A stretch of DNA of 64,000 bases from Lysinibacillus fusiformis (GTDB lineage Bacteria > Bacillota > Bacilli > Bacillales_A > Planococcaceae): contig JASENG010000005.1 in NCBI GenBank assembly GCA_030027265.1, forward strand, positions 124,001-188,000, written 5' to 3'. Made by a program: the position numbers and the translations under genes. The notes below the pieces were generated by a model that saw only the letters and a list, made by a program, of their open reading frames with translations, had not been told where the DNA came from and did not search any database. Positions 43,456 to 51,315 of the stretch are shown here, piece after piece; the stretch's first letter is position 1; every line of letters starts with the position of its first letter.

Positions 43456-44036
43456 TTCACATAGCAAATGGTGCATCTGAAAATTGGATTAAGATTTTCC
43501 CTTTTTATCGAGGAAGCACGTTTTAACGTGACTACCTCACATTCGCTATTTTTCTTAAGCAATACAACTGAAGAATGACAAGAGGGACCAGAAATAGTTA
43601 TTTTCTGGCCCTATTTTCTGCCAATAAATTAGACAAGGGGTATCCGATTTTTTCGGATACCCCTTTAGCATTTCTATGAAAAATATAAATAAAAATAGTC
43701 TCAACCCTATCGTCAGGGGAATTTTATGAAATAATGCAACCTCGTGCATCTACCAACCGCGGTAAAATTCCACTAAACGCTTTCTAACTTAAGCAACGCA
43801 AACCCATCCTACTTTCGCGTCCTTGCAAGCCTCTACTTGCGCCAGTGTGAATAAGTATCATTAAAAACTTTAGCGAAACGCCAAATTTATTTACATCAAA
43901 CCTAAAAATTGCTTAAACCAACTATATCATATTTTATGTGTAAAATAAAATTCATTGATACAATTGAACACAACTATAAATATTAGTATATTATTTTCGA
44001 AATAATTAGTCTTCTATTGATAAAATGCGACCTTTA
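43456..44036. other. Intergenic region with several hairpins and a G+C-richer block
   Basis: No supported gene. Hairpins are seen at 43480-43506 (with T-run), 43509-43540 (GAGGAAG...CACGTT with one mismatch and one bulge), 43583-43612 (AGGGACCAGAAA/TTTCTGGCCCT) and 43635-43665 (perfect 13-bp stem, AAGGGGTATCCGA). A G+C-richer block at about 43741-43860 contains CCGCGG and further stems at 43796-43820 and 43825-43840. It could be a repeat element or structured RNA; I recognise no known class. Confidence 0.5.
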
Positions 44037-44065
44037 TTGACACTAATCTATCAATATGCTATTCT
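44037..44065 (+). promoter_or_regulatory. Sigma-A promoter of the amino-acid ABC importer
   Basis: TTGACA (44037-44042) and TATTCT (44060-44065) are 17 bases apart. Inverted ATTGATA/TATCAAT sequences flank the -35 region. A start near 44072 would place the 44085-44109 hairpin in the leader of the message. Confidence 0.75.
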
Positions 44066-44084
44066 TTAACACGTTAGTAATTTA

Positions 44085-44109
44085 GTGAATGAAAGTGCTA
44101 TTCATTCAC
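44085..44109 (+). promoter_or_regulatory. Perfect inverted repeat in the importer leader
   Basis: GTGAATGAA (44085-44093) is perfectly complementary to TTCATTCAC (44101-44109), seven bases apart. No T-run follows, so an operator or mRNA stem is more likely than a terminator. It lies just downstream of the predicted transcription start. Confidence 0.45.
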
Positions 44110-44151
44110 AATCATATATAAATTAAATAGACATCAAGGAGATAGATTATT

Positions 44152-44937
44152 ATGAAACGTAAATTTTCTCTAGTACTTATTCTAACGCTTGGTTTAGCAA
44201 TTCTTGCTGCATGTGGCTCTGACGAGAAATCTGAAGGTTCTTCTACTGAAAAGGATACTTTGATTATCGGTATCGATGATTCATTTGCACCTATGGGGTT
44301 CCGAGATGACAACAACGAAATCGTTGGATTCGATATAGATTTAGCAACAGCTTCTGCTGAAAAAATGGGCGCAGAAGTTGAATTCCAGCCAATCGATTGG
44401 TCGACAAAAGAATCGGAATTAAGCAGTGGACGTATTGATTTGATTTGGAATGGCTATACAGTAACTGAAGAACGTAAAGAAAAAGTATTATTTACAAAAC
44501 CTTACCTAGAAAATGCTCAAGTCGTGTTAACTTTAGCAGATTCAAAAATCGCCGCATTAAACGATCTTGCGGATAAACAAGTTGGTATTCAAGCTTTATC
44601 TTCTGCTTTAGATGCTTTAAACGCTAATCCAATTAGCGAAAAAGTTGCACTGAACGAATATAAGGATAATGTATTAGCTTTAACTGATTTAAAAGCAGGC
44701 CGTGTAGAAGCGGTTGTAATTGATAAAGTTGTAGGCGAATACTTCATGACACAAGAAGAAAATACATTTAAAATTCTAGATGAAACATTAGCACCTGAAC
44801 AATACGCTGTTGGTGTGAAAAAAGGCAATGAAGCGCTGCTCGAAAAAGTACAAGCTGCATTAGATGCCATGAATGAAGATGGCACTTCAGCCGAGATTTC
44901 AACAAAATGGTTTGGCGAAGACATCATTTTAAAATAA
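44152..44937 (+). CDS. Amino-acid ABC transporter substrate-binding lipoprotein
   Basis: Receptor of a polar amino-acid importer (PAAT family), 261 residues. Signal peptide with lipobox LAAC near residue 20, then a Ser/Glu/Lys linker. The mature domain begins TLIIGIDDSFAPMGFRDDNNEIVGFDIDLATA, the SBP_bac_3 signature, and has IDWSTKESELSSGRIDLIWNGYTVTEERK with the ligand-contact Arg. ATG follows AAGGAGA. Substrate unknown; the pattern fits cystine, glutamine or arginine receptors. Confidence 0.9.
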   Translation: MKRKFSLVLILTLGLAILAACGSDEKSEGSSTEKDTLIIGIDDSFAPMGFRDDNNEIVGFDIDLATASAEKMGAEVEFQPIDWSTKESELSSGRIDLIWNGYTVTEERKEKVLFTKPYLENAQVVLTLADSKIAALNDLADKQVGIQALSSALDALNANPISEKVALNEYKDNVLALTDLKAGRVEAVVIDKVVGEYFMTQEENTFKILDETLAPEQYAVGVKKGNEALLEKVQAALDAMNEDGTSAEISTKWFGEDIILK

Positions 44938-44964
44938 CTAGTTAAATTAATAGGAAGATTACTT

Positions 44965-45003
44965 GATAAGAGTTTCCATATCTATGTGAAGCTCTTATCT
45001 TTT
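44965..45003 (+). terminator. Terminator-like hairpin between receptor and permease genes
   Basis: GATAAGAG (44965-44972) pairs with CTCTTATC (44992-44999) and is followed by TTTTT. It would cut many transcripts after the receptor gene and leave the permease/ATPase at lower level. Confidence 0.7.
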
Positions 45004-45088
45004 TGACGAATAGAAGTATTAGAAATACACAAGACAACAACAAGAACTTGACTCTGATGGTCAGGTACACTTTTAAGGAGGAAACATA

Positions 45089-45745
45089 ATGGTTGAATAT
45101 TGGAATAAGATTATTTGGCCAATGCTTGAAGGAGCACAAATGACTGTACTCCTCTTCTTCATTGCAATAATTGTTTCAATTCCCCTTGGTTTCTTGCTCA
45201 CTTTGGCAGTAAAAAGTAGCTTTAAACCAATATCATGGCTTGCCCATGGCTATATTACGATTATGCGTGGTACACCGCTTTTACTGCAGCTTTTATTAAT
45301 TTGTTTTGGCTTACCCATGCTGCCAATCGTTGGTGAATATTTAGTTTTCGATCGCTTTGTTGCCGCATGTATAGGTTTCGTACTCAATTACGCAGCGTAT
45401 TTTGCAGAGATTTTCCGTGGCGGTTTACTTGCTATAGATAAAGGACAATATGAAGCAGCCCAAGTGTTGGGATTATCGAAATGGCAAACAACTACCCGTG
45501 TTATTTTGCCCCAAATGTTCCGTGTTGCTTTACCAGCTGTTTCAAATGAATCGATTACGCTTATTAAAGATACTGCCCTACTTTACGCAGTTGCGGTACC
45601 TGAACTTTTACACTTTGCACAAACTGCAGTAAACCGAGACTTTACAATTGTTCCTTATTTTATTGCAGGGATAATTTACTTAATCATGACATTAGTCTTA
45701 ACAGTGTTCTTTAAATGGTTAGAGCGTAGATATAAATTTGAATAG
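45089..45745 (+). CDS. Amino-acid ABC transporter permease
   Basis: Membrane subunit of the PAAT importer, 218 residues with five helices. The HisM/GlnP-type signatures are [21 protein letters not shown] and the coupling loop [37 protein letters not shown] at 45089 follows AAGGAGG. The stop is 13 bases before the ATPase start. Confidence 0.92.
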   Translation: MVEYWNKIIWPMLEGAQMTVLLFFIAIIVSIPLGFLLTLAVKSSFKPISWLAHGYITIMRGTPLLLQLLLICFGLPMLPIVGEYLVFDRFVAACIGFVLNYAAYFAEIFRGGLLAIDKGQYEAAQVLGLSKWQTTTRVILPQMFRVALPAVSNESITLIKDTALLYAVAVPELLHFAQTAVNRDFTIVPYFIAGIIYLIMTLVLTVFFKWLERRYKFE

Positions 45746-45758
45746 AGGTGAAATACAG

Positions 45759-46505
45759 ATGACAATAATTCAGGTTTCTAATTTGAAAAAATCCTTTGGT
45801 ACAAACGAGGTTTTAAAACAAATCTCCTTTTCCATGGATAATAATGAAGTAGTTGCGATTATTGGCCCATCAGGTTCCGGGAAAAGTACATTACTTCGAA
45901 GCCTAATCAATTTAGAGCAAATTGATGGCGGGAGTATTCAAATCGATCATGACTATCTGGTGAAAGATGGGACTTATGTAAAACCCGCAGAGATAAAAAA
46001 AGCAACTGGCAAAATGGGCATGGTGTTTCAGCATTTCAACCTATTCCCCCATTTGACAGTAAAACAAAATCTTGAAATGGCGCCAAATTTACTTAAAAAA
46101 AAGTCGTTTCAAGAAGTAGAAAATCATTCGAAGGATTTATTGGCTAAAGTCGGATTAACTGATAAGGCGGATTCTTACCCTTCCAATCTATCAGGGGGAC
46201 AAAAACAACGTGTTGCCATAGCCCGTGCGTTAATGTTACATCCGGATATTCTTTTATTTGATGAACCTACATCGGCTCTAGACCCTGAGTTAACTGGAGA
46301 AGTATTAAAAGTTATGAAGGATTTGGCAGAAGAAAGTATGACGATGATTGTAGTTACCCATGAAATGGGCTTCGCTAGAGAAGTTGCTGATCGAGTGGTC
46401 TTTATGGATGGCGGAGAAATCATTGAATCAGGCAGCCCAGAAGAATTCTTCTCTAATCCGCAACACGATCGAACAAAATTATTTTTACAAAAGAATTTTA
46501 AATAA
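45759..46505 (+). CDS. Amino-acid ABC transporter ATP-binding protein
   Basis: ATPase of the PAAT importer, 248 residues. Walker [10 protein letters not shown] near 34-42, Q-loop [13 protein letters not shown], signature [35 protein letters not shown] and switch His in [12 protein letters not shown] at 45759 has GAGGTG seven bases before it; an ATG at 45738 is inside the permease gene. Members of this group are GlnQ/TcyN-like. Confidence 0.93.
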   Translation: MTIIQVSNLKKSFGTNEVLKQISFSMDNNEVVAIIGPSGSGKSTLLRSLINLEQIDGGSIQIDHDYLVKDGTYVKPAEIKKATGKMGMVFQHFNLFPHLTVKQNLEMAPNLLKKKSFQEVENHSKDLLAKVGLTDKADSYPSNLSGGQKQRVAIARALMLHPDILLFDEPTSALDPELTGEVLKVMKDLAEESMTMIVVTHEMGFAREVADRVVFMDGGEIIESGSPEEFFSNPQHDRTKLFLQKNFK

Positions 46506-46516
46506 TAAACAGTTAG

Positions 46517-46551
46517 GCCCTTGGAATCTCTAATTAGAGTAATCCAAGGGC
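46517..46551 (+). terminator. Terminator of the amino-acid importer operon
   Basis: GCCCTTGGA (46517-46525) pairs with TCCAAGGGC (46543-46551), with an inner CTCTAATTAGAG pairing, followed by TTTT. It lies 11 bases after the ATPase stop and faces the convergent catabolic island. Confidence 0.8.
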
Positions 46552-46558
46552 TTTTAAG

Positions 46559-47359
46559 CTATCTTATGCTTCCTCCGCTAACATCAATTACAGTACCTGT
46601 TACATAATCGGACATATTAGTTGTTAAAAATTCAATAACATTTGCACAATCATCTGGCGTACCTAACCTTTTCAAGGCTGTTTGATCCGTATATTTTTCC
46701 AGTCCATCCTTTTCAAAAAAATCCAGTAAACGACCTGTGCCAATATACCCTGGTGCGATTGCATTTACTTGGATATTAAAGGGTCCCAATTCTTGGGCCA
46801 AATTTTTAGTATAAGAGATGATGGCTGATTTGGAAGCACTGTAATGAGCATAACTTCCCTCTTTATTTGCTAAAATGCCGTAAAGAGAAGTAACTGTCAC
46901 AATTTTACCTGTTCCCCTCTTCTTCATATTGCCCTGCACGGCTTTAACTGTGTAGACGGTGCCATAGAAATTTCGTTCCATCACCTTTTTCAGCTCTTCC
47001 GAATTGACCAAAGCTGCTGTATTTTCATGCAGACTACCTGAACCTCCACCTGCATTGGCTACTAATACATCAATATCGCCTAATTTAGCTGCGATTTCAT
47101 CAACCGCATTGCCGATTTGCAACTCATCCGAAACATCGGCTTCCACTCCATAAGCATTTATCCCCATAGATCTAAGTTCATCGATTACGGTGGTAAATTC
47201 ATTGCCGATTGCTTCTTTTTCAAAATCTAAATGTGATTTTAGATTGATATCAATTATCCCTACATCAGCACCAAGCTGTGCCAGCCTAATCGCATATGCT
47301 CTGCCCAGACCTCTGGCAGCTCCAGTAATTAAAGCCACCTTACCAGATAATTTCCCCAT
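46559..47359 (-). CDS. Short-chain dehydrogenase/reductase (island copy A)
   Basis: NAD(P)-dependent oxidoreductase of about 266 residues. Cofactor motif TGAARGLGRAYA near residue 14, VLVANAGGG, catalytic Ser in VTVTSLYG and YSASK, ending in the family pattern DVSGGSIR. ATG at 47359 is used because GGAGG lies six bases ahead. It is the last gene of the island's minus-strand run, eight bases or so after a ThDP enzyme gene. An acidic residue after the second strand (GIIDIN) favours NAD. Substrate unknown, likely a secondary alcohol or ketone of the island's pathway. Confidence 0.85.
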   Translation of the reverse strand: MGKLSGKVALITGAARGLGRAYAIRLAQLGADVGIIDINLKSHLDFEKEAIGNEFTTVIDELRSMGINAYGVEADVSDELQIGNAVDEIAAKLGDIDVLVANAGGGSGSLHENTAALVNSEELKKVMERNFYGTVYTVKAVQGNMKKRGTGKIVTVTSLYGILANKEGSYAHYSASKSAIISYTKNLAQELGPFNIQVNAIAPGYIGTGRLLDFFEKDGLEKYTDQTALKRLGTPDDCANVIEFLTTNMSDYVTGTVIDVSGGSIR

Positions 47360-47387
47360 TTTGAACCTCCACTTCTCCACTTAGTCA

Positions 47388-49091
47388 TTAATGTTCTAGT
47401 ACGGATAATGTCGTAACTGGAGGAATGTTATTTGGATCTGTAACTAAATCGATAACTACACTTTCGTCCATTGAAAATGCTTGTTCTAAAGCTGGTACAA
47501 TCTCGGAAATTGTTTCAACACGAATCCCTTTGATTCCGCAAGCCTCTGCAATTTTAGTATGATCCACAGATGAAAACTCACAGACATTTGTGTATCTTCC
47601 GACTTGGGCCTTTTCTGTTAACATTTGATAACCTAAAATCCCGTTATTAATAACAACGATTACAACATTTAAATTTAAGCGTTTGCATGTTTCCAACTCG
47701 CTCCATACATGGGCAAATCCTCCATCACCTACAATGCAAAAGACTTTTCTGTCCGGATTTGCAACCTTCGCGCCCATTGCATATGGCAGCCCCCAACCTA
47801 AACCTGCTAGCCCTCTAGGGAACAGGAATTTCCGATCATCAGTGGCTTCAAGATAATTCGCTGCCCAAACAGACGCAAAGCTAGCATCCACAGCTATTAT
47901 GTGGTCTTTTTCTAATAGTTTGTTAGCTTCATATAGAAATTTTTCCATTTTAATCGCTGCGTTTTCATTATTGCGTATTTCGGCTAGCTCTTCATCATGC
48001 AATTGTCTGGATTTTTTAATACTATGCTCGAAAGGCGCCTTTGTTTGATTTCTGAGTGATAAATCTTCTTTTCCGATAAATTCAATTAACTTCTTAAGGG
48101 AAGTTTTTGCATCCCCTAAAATGCGGAATGAATCATAATTTCTTCCGATTTCAGTTGGATCAATATCAATATGAATGTATTTGGCATTTTGTGGTAATAG
48201 CGACCAGCTATCTGTTCCATTTTGATTTGTCCGATTCCCAACTAATAAAATGACATCGGCTTGTTCAATATATGGCTTCAGATGTTTACTCACTCCCCTG
48301 TTTCCCATGTAATAGCCTATCGGACCAATGGAAAGAGGGTGTTGTTCATTAACCGATCCTTTTCCCATTGTCGTAGTGGCAACAGGAATTGAATATAATT
48401 CTTGCAAGGTTCTGATTTCTTCAATAGCATTAGCAGAGATTACACCACCACCTGCATAAATGAAAGGTTGTTTAGCTGTTGCTAGTAATCTAGCTGCTTC
48501 TTTTAAAGTTTCATCACTTCCTACTGGTCGATCTAGTGGGAAACGTCCATAATTTTGTGTACTTTTAGTTTGAGGCGCATATTCTTTTAAATCATTTATT
48601 ATATCTTTAGGACATAGCAGAACTGTTGGACCAGGACGCCCACTCGCTGCAATTAAAAATGCACGATCTATATAATGTTCAATTTGCTCCTCCGAAACAA
48701 TTCTTTTCGTCCACTTTGAAACACCCTTAAATAATTCAAGATGGTCCAATTCCTGGAAAGCATTTTTCTCCTCATGAGAACGTGCCACATCTTCAACAAT
48801 TGCTACGAGTGGATACGAAGATTTAAAGGCTTCCGCAAGTCCTGGGACTAGAAGGGTTGCTGCTGGTCCATTTTGAGCTGTCACTACTGCAACCGTATTG
48901 GTGCACATAGCGTAAGCTTGAGCCATATAACTTCCTGCATTTTCTTGCCGATAGCCTATTTGTTCAATCCCGATATCTTCACATGCCAGCGTGACACTAA
49001 AAGGATTACTTTGCCCAAATAAATATTTCACACCATTTTTTTGTAATGCTAAAGCAATTCTTTTAGCATTCGTTATCCGTGTTTCGCTCAA
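47388..49091 (-). CDS. Thiamine diphosphate enzyme of the acetolactate synthase family
   Basis: 567 residues with the three domains of the family: N-terminal pyrimidine domain with the catalytic Glu in GYRQENAGSYMAQAYA, a central domain with IYAGGGVISANAIEEI, and a C-terminal ThDP-binding GDGGFAHVWSELETCKRLNLNVVIVVINN. Start is TTG at 49091 after GGAGAGG. No small regulatory subunit and no branched-chain amino acid genes are nearby, so biosynthetic acetolactate synthase is unlikely. It could ligate or cleave a diketone or 2-oxo acid, for example acetylacetoin-synthase-like or a decarboxylase. That is inference. Confidence 0.82.
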   Translation of the reverse strand: MSETRITNAKRIALALQKNGVKYLFGQSNPFSVTLACEDIGIEQIGYRQENAGSYMAQAYAMCTNTVAVVTAQNGPAATLLVPGLAEAFKSSYPLVAIVEDVARSHEEKNAFQELDHLELFKGVSKWTKRIVSEEQIEHYIDRAFLIAASGRPGPTVLLCPKDIINDLKEYAPQTKSTQNYGRFPLDRPVGSDETLKEAARLLATAKQPFIYAGGGVISANAIEEIRTLQELYSIPVATTTMGKGSVNEQHPLSIGPIGYYMGNRGVSKHLKPYIEQADVILLVGNRTNQNGTDSWSLLPQNAKYIHIDIDPTEIGRNYDSFRILGDAKTSLKKLIEFIGKEDLSLRNQTKAPFEHSIKKSRQLHDEELAEIRNNENAAIKMEKFLYEANKLLEKDHIIAVDASFASVWAANYLEATDDRKFLFPRGLAGLGWGLPYAMGAKVANPDRKVFCIVGDGGFAHVWSELETCKRLNLNVVIVVINNGILGYQMLTEKAQVGRYTNVCEFSSVDHTKIAEACGIKGIRVETISEIVPALEQAFSMDESVVIDLVTDPNNIPPVTTLSVLEH

Positions 49092-49158
49092 GTTAACCTC
49101 TCCTTCAATATCTCAATCAAATTTTTACTTGTATTCATGAAATACTGCATCACCACTT

Positions 49159-49911
49159 TTATCTGCCTAATACGCCGCCATCTACCGGTATTAATGTACC
49201 CGTCACATAATCCGAAGCAGGAGATGCTAAAAAAAGTGCTACTCCGGCAACATCCTTCGCTGTTCCCCATCGCTTAACAGGGATTCTCGCTTCCACTTGC
49301 GATTTACGAACAGGATCATTCACAAGACCTTCATTCATGGCTGTCAACATATATCCCGGTGCCAATGCGTTTACCTGAATGCCGTCCGCAGCCCATTCAT
49401 TTGATAGGGATTTGGTTAATTGGAGAATGGCTCCTTTTGTCGTGGCATAAGCTACAGCATTGAACCCTCCCAATACAGATAAAATCGAGCCTAAATTTAT
49501 TATTTTACCCTGCCCTTTTTTCTTCATCTCGTGAGCAGCCAGCCTCGACAATTCAAATACAGTTGTGACATTCAAGTCCAACATTCTCTGCCAGCTTTCA
49601 GATGATAAGTCAAAGGCATTTCCTCGCTCAATAATTCCAGCATTATTGATTAATACATCAATAGAACCGTCCAGCTCTTCAATTGCTCTCTCGAATAAAT
49701 TCGGAATACTTTCAAAGTCTAAAAGATTCCCTTTCAGGATTTTCAGTTTTGATAGATCGCCTGTCAGCGCTTGATGGATCATCGGCAATCTTGGGGAAAT
49801 ATCGATTACGAGCACCTCAGCTCCTGCATTTAAAAAAGCCTGAACCATCTCAAATCCTATTCCATTTGCACCGCCAGTTATCACTACTTTTTTATCTGTA
49901 ATATCAAACAT
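49159..49911 (-). CDS. Short-chain dehydrogenase/reductase, KduD-like (copy B)
   Basis: 250 residues. TGGANGIGFEMVQ near 11, VLINNAGIIERG, Ser in INLGSILS and YATTK, ending VDGGVLGR, similar to 2-deoxy-D-gluconate 3-dehydrogenases. It is strikingly similar to copy C at 54608-55360 (shared LSRLxAxxM, LTKSLSNEWA, GIQVNAxAPGY, VDGGxLGR), and the two bracket the dehydrogenase complex. ATG follows AAGGGGAG. Probably oxidises a hydroxyl of the imported compound, perhaps the other stereoisomer from copy C. Confidence 0.85.
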   Translation of the reverse strand: MFDITDKKVVITGGANGIGFEMVQAFLNAGAEVLVIDISPRLPMIHQALTGDLSKLKILKGNLLDFESIPNLFERAIEELDGSIDVLINNAGIIERGNAFDLSSESWQRMLDLNVTTVFELSRLAAHEMKKKGQGKIINLGSILSVLGGFNAVAYATTKGAILQLTKSLSNEWAADGIQVNALAPGYMLTAMNEGLVNDPVRKSQVEARIPVKRWGTAKDVAGVALFLASPASDYVTGTLIPVDGGVLGR

Positions 49912-49924
49912 ACGTTTTCTCCCC

Positions 49925-51301
49925 TTAATAATGGATGCCTCTGCCTAATAATGAATTTGCAGTCTCCATTAATGTTTCTGATAAGGATGGATGTGGCTGA
50001 ATCATCTCCGCTAGTTCGTCTATCGTACCTTCCAGCGTCATATAGCTGGATATTTGGGAAATCATTTCTGTCACATTTTCTCCTGCCATAACCGCCCCTA
50101 ATATTTCGCCATAGATTGGATCGACATATAATTTTGCAAATCCTTCAGCAGCACCCATGGTGATGGCTTTTCCATTGGAAGAAAATTCCGACTTTTCAAC
50201 CCGGTATTTTAAGCCTTTGTTTTTAAGCGTTTCCTCAGTGTATCCCACACTTGCAATTTGCGGCTGAGTATAAATGCATCGAGGAATAACCGAATAATCC
50301 ATTTCCTTCTTTTTCCCTTCGAGATTTGCAACTGCAGTCAAGCCTTCCGCGCTGGCCACATGGGCTAACTGCAGGCCGCCAATGACATCGCCAATAGCAA
50401 ATATGCCTTTTTTGCTGGTCTCCAAATATTTATCTACTTCAATATGATTTTTCTTTAATTTAATAGAAGAACTCCCAAGTACTGAAAGATTTGGCTGACG
50501 ACCAATTGCTAATAGTACCGCGTCAACTTCTATTGTCTTTTCTTCACCATTCTCCATACAACTAATTTTCTTTGTATGATTAAAATCTTCAAATGCGGTT
50601 ACTTCTGTATTTTTAAAAATCTTAATCCCTTTTTTGCGCAGCGCTTTTTCTAGAATAATAGATGCATCAATGTCTTCAGCAGAGATAATTCGATCATTTA
50701 ATTCGATGATTGATACAGCAGAGCCCAGGGATGCAAATACACTTGCCATTTCAACACCAATCACGCCACCGCCGATTACAGCAATGGATTTTGGTATTTC
50801 TTGCATATCGAAGATTGTATCCGTTGTATGGTACTGGATTTGATCGATTCCTTTTATTTTCGGAACTACTGGCCTGCTTCCAGTTGCAATGATGATTTGA
50901 TGTGCAGCTATTTTTTGAGTTCCGGCTTCCATTTCTATCTCAACACTTTTGTCATCGGATAAAGTTCCTGTTCCTTTGAAAATCATGATTTTATTTTTGT
51001 CCATCAGGTATTGAACGCCATTTTTCAATTGCGTAACGATTGAATTCTTTCTTTCTATCATTTTGTCCAAAGAAAGATTCATTTCGTTAATTTCAATTCC
51101 CCAATGACTCGCTTTCTTGACTCCATCGATCAGCTCTGCATACTTTAACATGGTCTTTGAAGGGATGCAGCCTCTATTTAAACAAGTGCCGCCTAAATCA
51201 GCGGCTTCTATAAGCGCTACTTTTTTCCCTATGGATGCAGCTCTAATTGCAGCTACATAACCACCGGGTCCACCGCCAATTATGATTAAGTCAAATTGCA
51301 T
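49925..51301 (-). CDS. lpdA: Dihydrolipoyl dehydrogenase (E3)
   Basis: Flavoenzyme that reoxidises the E2 lipoamide with NAD, 458 residues. FAD motif IIGGGPGGYVAAIRAA at the N terminus, redox disulfide GGTCLNRGCIPSK (about 38-50), NAD motif VIGGGVIGVEMASVFASLG, and the dimer-interface catalytic motif QPHPSLSE near the C terminus. ATG follows GGGAGG. Fourth component of a complete complex; similar to AcoL. Confident. Confidence 0.94.
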   Translation of the reverse strand: MQFDLIIIGGGPGGYVAAIRAASIGKKVALIEAADLGGTCLNRGCIPSKTMLKYAELIDGVKKASHWGIEINEMNLSLDKMIERKNSIVTQLKNGVQYLMDKNKIMIFKGTGTLSDDKSVEIEMEAGTQKIAAHQIIIATGSRPVVPKIKGIDQIQYHTTDTIFDMQEIPKSIAVIGGGVIGVEMASVFASLGSAVSIIELNDRIISAEDIDASIILEKALRKKGIKIFKNTEVTAFEDFNHTKKISCMENGEEKTIEVDAVLLAIGRQPNLSVLGSSSIKLKKNHIEVDKYLETSKKGIFAIGDVIGGLQLAHVASAEGLTAVANLEGKKKEMDYSVIPRCIYTQPQIASVGYTEETLKNKGLKYRVEKSEFSSNGKAITMGAAEGFAKLYVDPIYGEILGAVMAGENVTEMISQISSYMTLEGTIDELAEMIQPHPSLSETLMETANSLLGRGIHY

Positions 51302-51315
51302 GATTATCCTCCCTT

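Noticed and set aside
43555-43749. Minus-strand ORF of 64 codons
   Set aside because: No ribosome site, composition not protein-like, and two strong hairpins lie inside it; the frame looks like chance.
43741-43770. ACCGCGG and TTGGTAG sequences recalling a T-box core or a tRNA D-arm
   Set aside because: The T-box sequence GGGTGGNACCGCG is not matched, there is no stem I with a specifier, and no tRNA cloverleaf can be drawn.
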